DNA of 64,000 bases from Delphinapterus leucas. Taxonomy: Eukaryota; Chordata; Mammalia; Artiodactyla; Monodontidae. Location: positions 26,290,077 to 26,354,076 of the forward strand of contig NW_022098026.1 in the NCBI RefSeq assembly GCF_002288925.2, read 5' to 3'. The first letter of the stretch is position 1, and each line of letters starts with the position of its first letter. Both the position numbers and the translations under genes were made by a program. Below are positions 60,478 to 64,000 of this stretch, piece after piece. The notes beneath the pieces are model-generated. The model saw only the letters and a program-made list of their open reading frames with translations, was not told where the DNA came from and made no database searches.

Positions 60478-60537
60478 ATGAGGCTTCCAGGTGCCCGCTT
60501 GCTGCCCGCAGCGCCCCGCCGGAGGTCCGCTCGCTGA
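60478..60537 (+). CDS. ADRB2 5'-leader cistron (upstream peptide, 19 aa)
   Basis: A short ORF in the ADRB2 leader: ATG at 60478 to TGA at 60535-60537, encoding [19 protein letters not shown]. Length (19 aa), the opening MRLPG, the arginine-rich end and the position match the leader peptide of human ADRB2, which is known to lower translation of the receptor. Its start context is weak (T at -3, A at +4), so many ribosomes should scan past it to the receptor start 52 nt after its stop. Too short for an ordinary ORF scan. Confidence is high for conservation; the inhibitory role in this species is inferred. Confidence 0.88.
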   Translation: MRLPGARLLPAAPRRRSAR

Positions 60538-60589
60538 GGGGCGGCTGGTGCGCTGGCCGCCCGTGCGCTCACCTGCCAGCTTGCGCGCC

Positions 60590-61846
60590 ATGGGGCAGCC
60601 CGGGAACCGCAGCGTCTTTTTGCTGGCGCCCAACGGAAGCCACGCACCGGACCAAGACGTCACACAGGAACGGGACGAGGCGTGGGTGGTAGGCATGGGC
60701 ATCGTCATGTCGCTTATCGTCCTGGCCATCGTGTTTGGAAACGTGCTGGTCATCACAGCCATCGCCAAGTTCGAGCGTCTGCAGACGGTCACCAACTACT
60801 TCATCACCTCCCTGGCCTGTGCTGACCTGGTCATGGGCCTGGCGGTGGTGCCCTTTGGGGCCTGCCACATCCTCATGAAAATGTGGGCTTTTGGCAACTT
60901 CTGGTGTGAGTTTTGGACTTCCATTGACGTGTTGTGCGTCACAGCCAGCATTGAGACCCTGTGCGTGATCGCCGTGGATCGCTACCTTGCCATCACATCA
61001 CCCTTCAAGTATCAGTGCCTGCTGACCAAGAATAAGGCCCGGGTGGTCGTTTTGATGGTGTGGGTCGTGTCCGGCCTTACCTCCTTCTTGCCCATTCAGA
61101 TGCACTGGTACCGGGCCACCCACCAGGAAGCCATCAACTGCTATGCCAAGGAGACCTGCTGTGACTTCTTCACGAACCAAGCCTATGCCATTGCCTCCTC
61201 CATTGTGTCCTTCTACTTGCCCCTGGTGGTCATGGTCTTCGTCTACTCCAAGGTCTTCCAGGTAGCCAAAAGGCAGCTCCAGAAGATCGACAAATCTGAG
61301 GGCCGCTTCCATGCCCAGAACATCAGCCAAGTGGAGCAGGATGGGCGGAGCGGGCCCGGACAACGCAGGGCCTCCAAGTTCTGCTTGAAGGAACACAAAG
61401 CCCTCAAGACTTTAGGCATTATCATGGGCACTTTCACCCTGTGCTGGCTGCCCTTCTTCATTGTCAACATTGTGCACGTGATCCAGGATAACCTCATCCC
61501 TAAGGAAGTTTACATCCTTCTAAACTGGGTGGGCTATGTCAACTCTGCTTTCAATCCCCTGATCTACTGCCGGAGCCCAGATTTCAGGATTGCCTTCCAG
61601 GAGCTCCTGTGCTGGCGCAAGTCTTCCTTAAAGGCCTCTGGGGATGGCTACTCCAGCAACAGCAATGGCAGAACTGACTACCCAGGGGAACAGAGTGGAT
61701 ATCACCTGGGGGAGGAGAAAGACAATGAACTGCTGTGTGAGGATCTCCAAGGCACGGAAGACTTTGTGAACCGGCAAGGTACTGTGCCCAATGATAACAC
61801 TGATTCGCAAGGGAGGAACTGTAGTACAAATGACTCACTGCTGTAA
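60590..61846 (+). CDS. ADRB2: Beta-2 adrenergic receptor
   Basis: A class A G-protein-coupled receptor of 418 aa (human 413), in a single exon as expected. It binds adrenaline and noradrenaline at the plasma membrane and signals mainly through Gs to adenylyl cyclase. The start at 60590 has a good context (G at -3 and +4) and gives the family amino terminus MGQPGN; an open frame extends 33 codons upstream but lacks family resemblance. Visible features: glycosylation sites N6 and N15, seven membrane helices, ligand-binding D113 and S203/S204/S207, the DRY motif (130-132), C106-C191 and C184-C190 cysteines, the CWLP toggle region in helix 6, N312, NPLIY (322-326), palmitoylation C341, and the DSLL PDZ ligand at the end. 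Odd points against human: N187 is K (AAG, 61148), S261 is A within the PKA site (S262 kept), Y350 is S (61637), E27 and G16 at the human polymorphic sites, and five extra residues in the tail near [10 protein letters not shown]. All are in frame, so the gene looks functional. Confidence 0.99.
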   Translation: MGQPGNRSVFLLAPNGSHAPDQDVTQERDEAWVVGMGIVMSLIVLAIVFGNVLVITAIAKFERLQTVTNYFITSLACADLVMGLAVVPFGACHILMKMWAFGNFWCEFWTSIDVLCVTASIETLCVIAVDRYLAITSPFKYQCLLTKNKARVVVLMVWVVSGLTSFLPIQMHWYRATHQEAINCYAKETCCDFFTNQAYAIASSIVSFYLPLVVMVFVYSKVFQVAKRQLQKIDKSEGRFHAQNISQVEQDGRSGPGQRRASKFCLKEHKALKTLGIIMGTFTLCWLPFFIVNIVHVIQDNLIPKEVYILLNWVGYVNSAFNPLIYCRSPDFRIAFQELLCWRKSSLKASGDGYSSNSNGRTDYPGEQSGYHLGEEKDNELLCEDLQGTEDFVNRQGTVPNDNTDSQGRNCSTNDSLL

Positions 61847-61922
61847 TGCGCTTTTTCTACTTTTTAAGACCCCTTCTCCCCCCACCCAACAAAACACTAA
61901 ACAGACTATTTAACTTGAGTGT

Positions 61923-61939
61923 AATAAATTTAGAATAAA
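61923..61939 (+). terminator. Proximal poly(A) signals (two AATAAA)
   Basis: AATAAA at 61923-61928 and 61934-61939, about 80 bp past the stop. Use of these would give a short 3' UTR lacking the U-rich stretch. Confidence 0.5.
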
Positions 61940-62368
61940 CTTGTATAGAGATGTGCAGGAGGAAGGATATCCTTCTGCCTTTTTATTTTTTTAAGTTGTA
62001 AAAAAGAGAAAACGTATTTGAGTGATTGTTTCTTGTACAGTTCAGTTCCTCTTTGCATGGAACTTGTAAGTTTATGTCTGAAGGGCTTCAGTCTCAGAGG
62101 ACCTGGGGCTGCTATGTTTTAATGACTTTTCCCGCATATCTACCTCATTGATCAAGTATTAGGGGTAATATATTGCTGCTGGTAATTTGTATCTGAAGGA
62201 GACCTTCCTTCCTGCACCCTTGGACTGGACAAACTCGAGTCTCTCGGACCTTTTGCTGTGAACGTGGACTCTCCCCGCCCCTCTTAGTTGCTCAAACGGG
62301 GTGTTGTAGGCAGGGATTTGAGGGGCAGCTTTGGCTGTTTTCCTGAGCAAAGTCTAAAGTTTACAGTA

Positions 62369-62374
62369 AATAAA
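62369..62374 (+). terminator. Distal ADRB2 poly(A) signal
   Basis: AATAAA in 'cagtaaataaattg', at the place where the human ADRB2 mRNA ends, so this is the likely main signal, with cleavage expected about 15-25 nt later. Confidence 0.75.
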
Positions 62375-62390
62375 TTGTTTGACCATGACT

Positions 62391-63027
62391 TAATTGCACC
62401 TGTTTCTCCAAAACCCCTTGACTGGAGTGTGGCTGCCTCCCCCACTGAAAACCGCAGGTAACTATTTGCAATAACTTCCCAGTGACTTAATGTGGAATGA
62501 CATGCACTGATTGCTTAACCTGTTCATTTGCCTTTGAATCTGCTGTTGTAAACCTGTATCTCTCCTGACGCTGGTGCCCCCACATCAGTTCTGCCCGCCC
62601 TGAGCACAGCTCATCTTGCTCTTCCTACGGGTATTATTCTTGTGTTGTAACATCAGAAACACTGACTCATGGAAACGGAGTTAAGGGCATCTGTTGTGTC
62701 CCATCATGTGCCCCCACCGCCCACCTTCCAGTTCTACTTGTTTTGTAGCTGCTTATATTTTTATCTTTGCTGTGTCTTACAGTAGAGATCTTTGTACTGC
62801 ATCAGGGCTTGGCATTTTAAGGATAAGAAAGTTCTTGTGAAAAAGCTACTCAAACATAGCCCGGTAATTCCAAGGGAAATGAAAAGGTCGTGGGTTATAG
62901 GGAGAAAAGCTGGGAAACACTTAACTGGTGAATACCTCATGACCTAGAAACAGGGTTTGACCCCTCCTCCTTTGAACTGCTGTCCCTTTTTTCCCCTCTC
63001 CCTGTGACTCTAGTCACTTCAGTACAA
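62391..63027. other. ADRB2 3' flank
   Basis: Unique-looking downstream sequence. No gene or repeat recognised. Confidence 0.4.
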
Positions 63028-63246
63028 ATCGAAATTTCTCAACCTCGCACTATTAACATTTTTAACCAGATAATTCTCCATTGTGAAGGGCTGTCCTATA
63101 CATTGTCAGATGTTCAGCAGCATCCCTGGTCTCTACTCACTAGATGCCAGTGCATCCCCTGAGTTGTGACAACCAAAAATGTCTCCAGTCATTGCCAAGT
63201 ACCCTTCCCTTGAGGAATGAAATTACCCCTGGCTGAGAACTACAGT
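63028..63246. mobile_element. MER5A-like hAT DNA transposon
   Basis: 'ttctcaacctcgcactatta', 'ggctgtcctatacattgtca', 'gttcagcagcatccctggtc', 'actagatgccagtgcatccc', 'gtgacaaccaaaaatgtctc' and an end at 'ggctgagaactac' match MER5A along most of its length. The ends are imperfect inverted repeats (ttctcaacc / gctgagaac). Confidence 0.8.
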
Positions 63247-64000
63247 TAGAAACTTCAAAAATCTGAACAGATTTTTAGATTCTGCCTAATGTAACCACTT
63301 CATTGTGCAGAGCGTCAGAGAGGAATTTCTCACGGTTCACCCAGTTAGTGACAGACCCCGGGCCAGTACTCTTTCTACTCCATCACGCTGCCTGCCAAGC
63401 TGATTCTCCAGCTGCCCACATACTGCCTGTGAGACATGAATTGTTTTGGAGGGTTTATCAATGAAGGCGAGGACTGTGAGCAGTTACTGCCTGTTTGTGG
63501 AGAGATTATAATAGTGTTAAGAGGCACGTAAGGGAAAAATCACAAAAGTAAACACATTTCCTCTACCACCCCCTTTCTATTTTTGCCTGTGTGTCTGAGC
63601 CACAGCTTGGCCCAGGTTTGACCAAGTGGATCATCCTCCTTGGCAACGGCAGCCTGGAGAGGATCAGCCTGCAGGGTTCATTGCCATTTCACTCGCTCAT
63701 GAAGCTGACTCCACTCCTTTCTTCCCTCTGTCCCAGCCATGGTCCCCAACCAGAAAAGCATTAGTCTCCTCTGCTTCCTGTCAGCTCAGTGATGGGGTGT
63801 TTCTGGGTGAGTCCTGAGCTCTCAAGAGAAAGTTAGCTGCCCATGTTTCTAGAATGTGCCATCGAGCTTTGGAGAGCGTGCGCCCTTTAGCCCTTTGCTT
63901 TTTCTCCAAGGGCTTTCATACCTATTATCACATTCTTCTCCTGCTCTGGGCCCTGCACTCAGAGATGCAGGCAGCTTCTCCAGCTAATCTTCACACTCCT
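63247..64000. other. Non-coding sequence to window end
   Basis: 63300-63400 has a faint MIR-like 'cattgtgcagagcgtcagag'. No gene recognised. The next gene on this side in other mammals lies beyond the window. Confidence 0.4.

Larger units (their letters stand above)
60090..60589 (+). promoter_or_regulatory. ADRB2: ADRB2 CpG-rich promoter and 5' UTR
   Basis: Very GC-rich, CpG-rich sequence with several GC boxes ('ggggcgg' near 60222 and 60245; 'ccgccc' near 60158 and 60200). An inverted CCAAT box (ATTGG) lies at 60287-60291 and a CRE half-site (CGTCA) at 60307-60311. No TATA box sits at the expected place. By resemblance to the human ADRB2 mRNA start, transcription should begin near 60340, giving a leader of about 250 nt that contains the upstream ORF. 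Factor binding is inferred. CRE-driven feedback by cAMP is known for beta-2 receptor genes in other mammals. Confidence 0.75.
61847..62390 (+). other. ADRB2: ADRB2 3' UTR
   Basis: Runs from the TAA stop at 61844-61846 to about 62390, matching the human mRNA end near 'cagtaaataaattgtttgac'. It has an ATTTA at 61908-61912 and a U-rich stretch 'tttttatttttttaag' at 61979-61994. AU/U-rich elements in the beta-2 receptor 3' UTR are known to influence mRNA stability and translation. The exact end is inferred from signals. Confidence 0.8.

Noticed and set aside
60491..60589. Amino-terminal extension of ADRB2 by 33 codons from an upstream in-frame ATG
   Set aside because: The family start MGQPGN is at 60590 with a good context. 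The extension has no counterpart in the known receptor and overlaps the leader cistron in another frame.
1..64000. CRISPR arrays, operons, phage or other prokaryotic systems
   Set aside because: No regularly spaced repeats, no dense gene packing, and clear mammalian repeat content. The window is ordinary vertebrate genome.

Overview
This is a stretch of mammalian nuclear genome, almost certainly from a cetacean (whale, dolphin or porpoise). The main evidence is the set of tRNA-derived CHR-type SINEs, typical of the cetacean/hippopotamus/ruminant clade, together with a long L1 element carrying the cetartiodactyl-type 5' UTR. MIR, L2, MaLR and hAT relics shared by placental mammals form the older layer.

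One intact protein-coding gene was recognised: ADRB2, the beta-2 adrenergic receptor. Its coding sequence is a single intronless ORF at 60590-61846 (+), 418 codons. It sits in a GC-rich, TATA-less promoter region of roughly 60.1-60.6 kb. A 19-codon upstream ORF at 60478-60537 matches the known ADRB2 5'-leader cistron. The inferred transcript runs from about 60340 to about 62390, with candidate poly(A) signals at 61923, 61934 and 62369.

The 60 kb upstream and the 1.6 kb downstream contain no other recognisable gene. Region by region: 0.2-1.4 kb is an old inverted L1 carrying a CHR SINE. 1.4-12.5 kb is unique sequence with L2, MIR and two CHR SINEs. 12.6-13.4 kb is an inverted MaLR LTR with internal sequence. 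13.5-28.3 kb is old L1, MIR, L2 and hAT relics, a CHR SINE and a second MaLR LTR. 28.85-29.53 kb is a mosaic of two retropseudogene fragments (CLIP1 5' end, plus strand; ferritin heavy chain, minus strand). 29.53-36.85 kb is a nearly full-length but dead L1, with a nonsense codon and a CHR SINE in ORF1 and a frameshifted ORF2. 36.9-54.2 kb is old repeats (MIR, L2, MaLR, hAT) and further CHR SINEs. 54.27-57.09 kb is a 5'-inverted (twin-primed) L1 with a 13-bp target-site duplication and two nested SINEs. 57.1-60 kb is mostly unique sequence leading into the ADRB2 promoter.

No operon, phage, CRISPR array or new molecular system was seen. The observations most worth a second look are the conserved upstream peptide, the receptor's residue changes at modification sites, the CLIP1/ferritin/L1 mosaic, and the nested or twin-primed retroelements, which would make good presence/absence markers among cetaceans. 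All repeat subfamily names are from memory of consensus sequences and were not checked by alignment.
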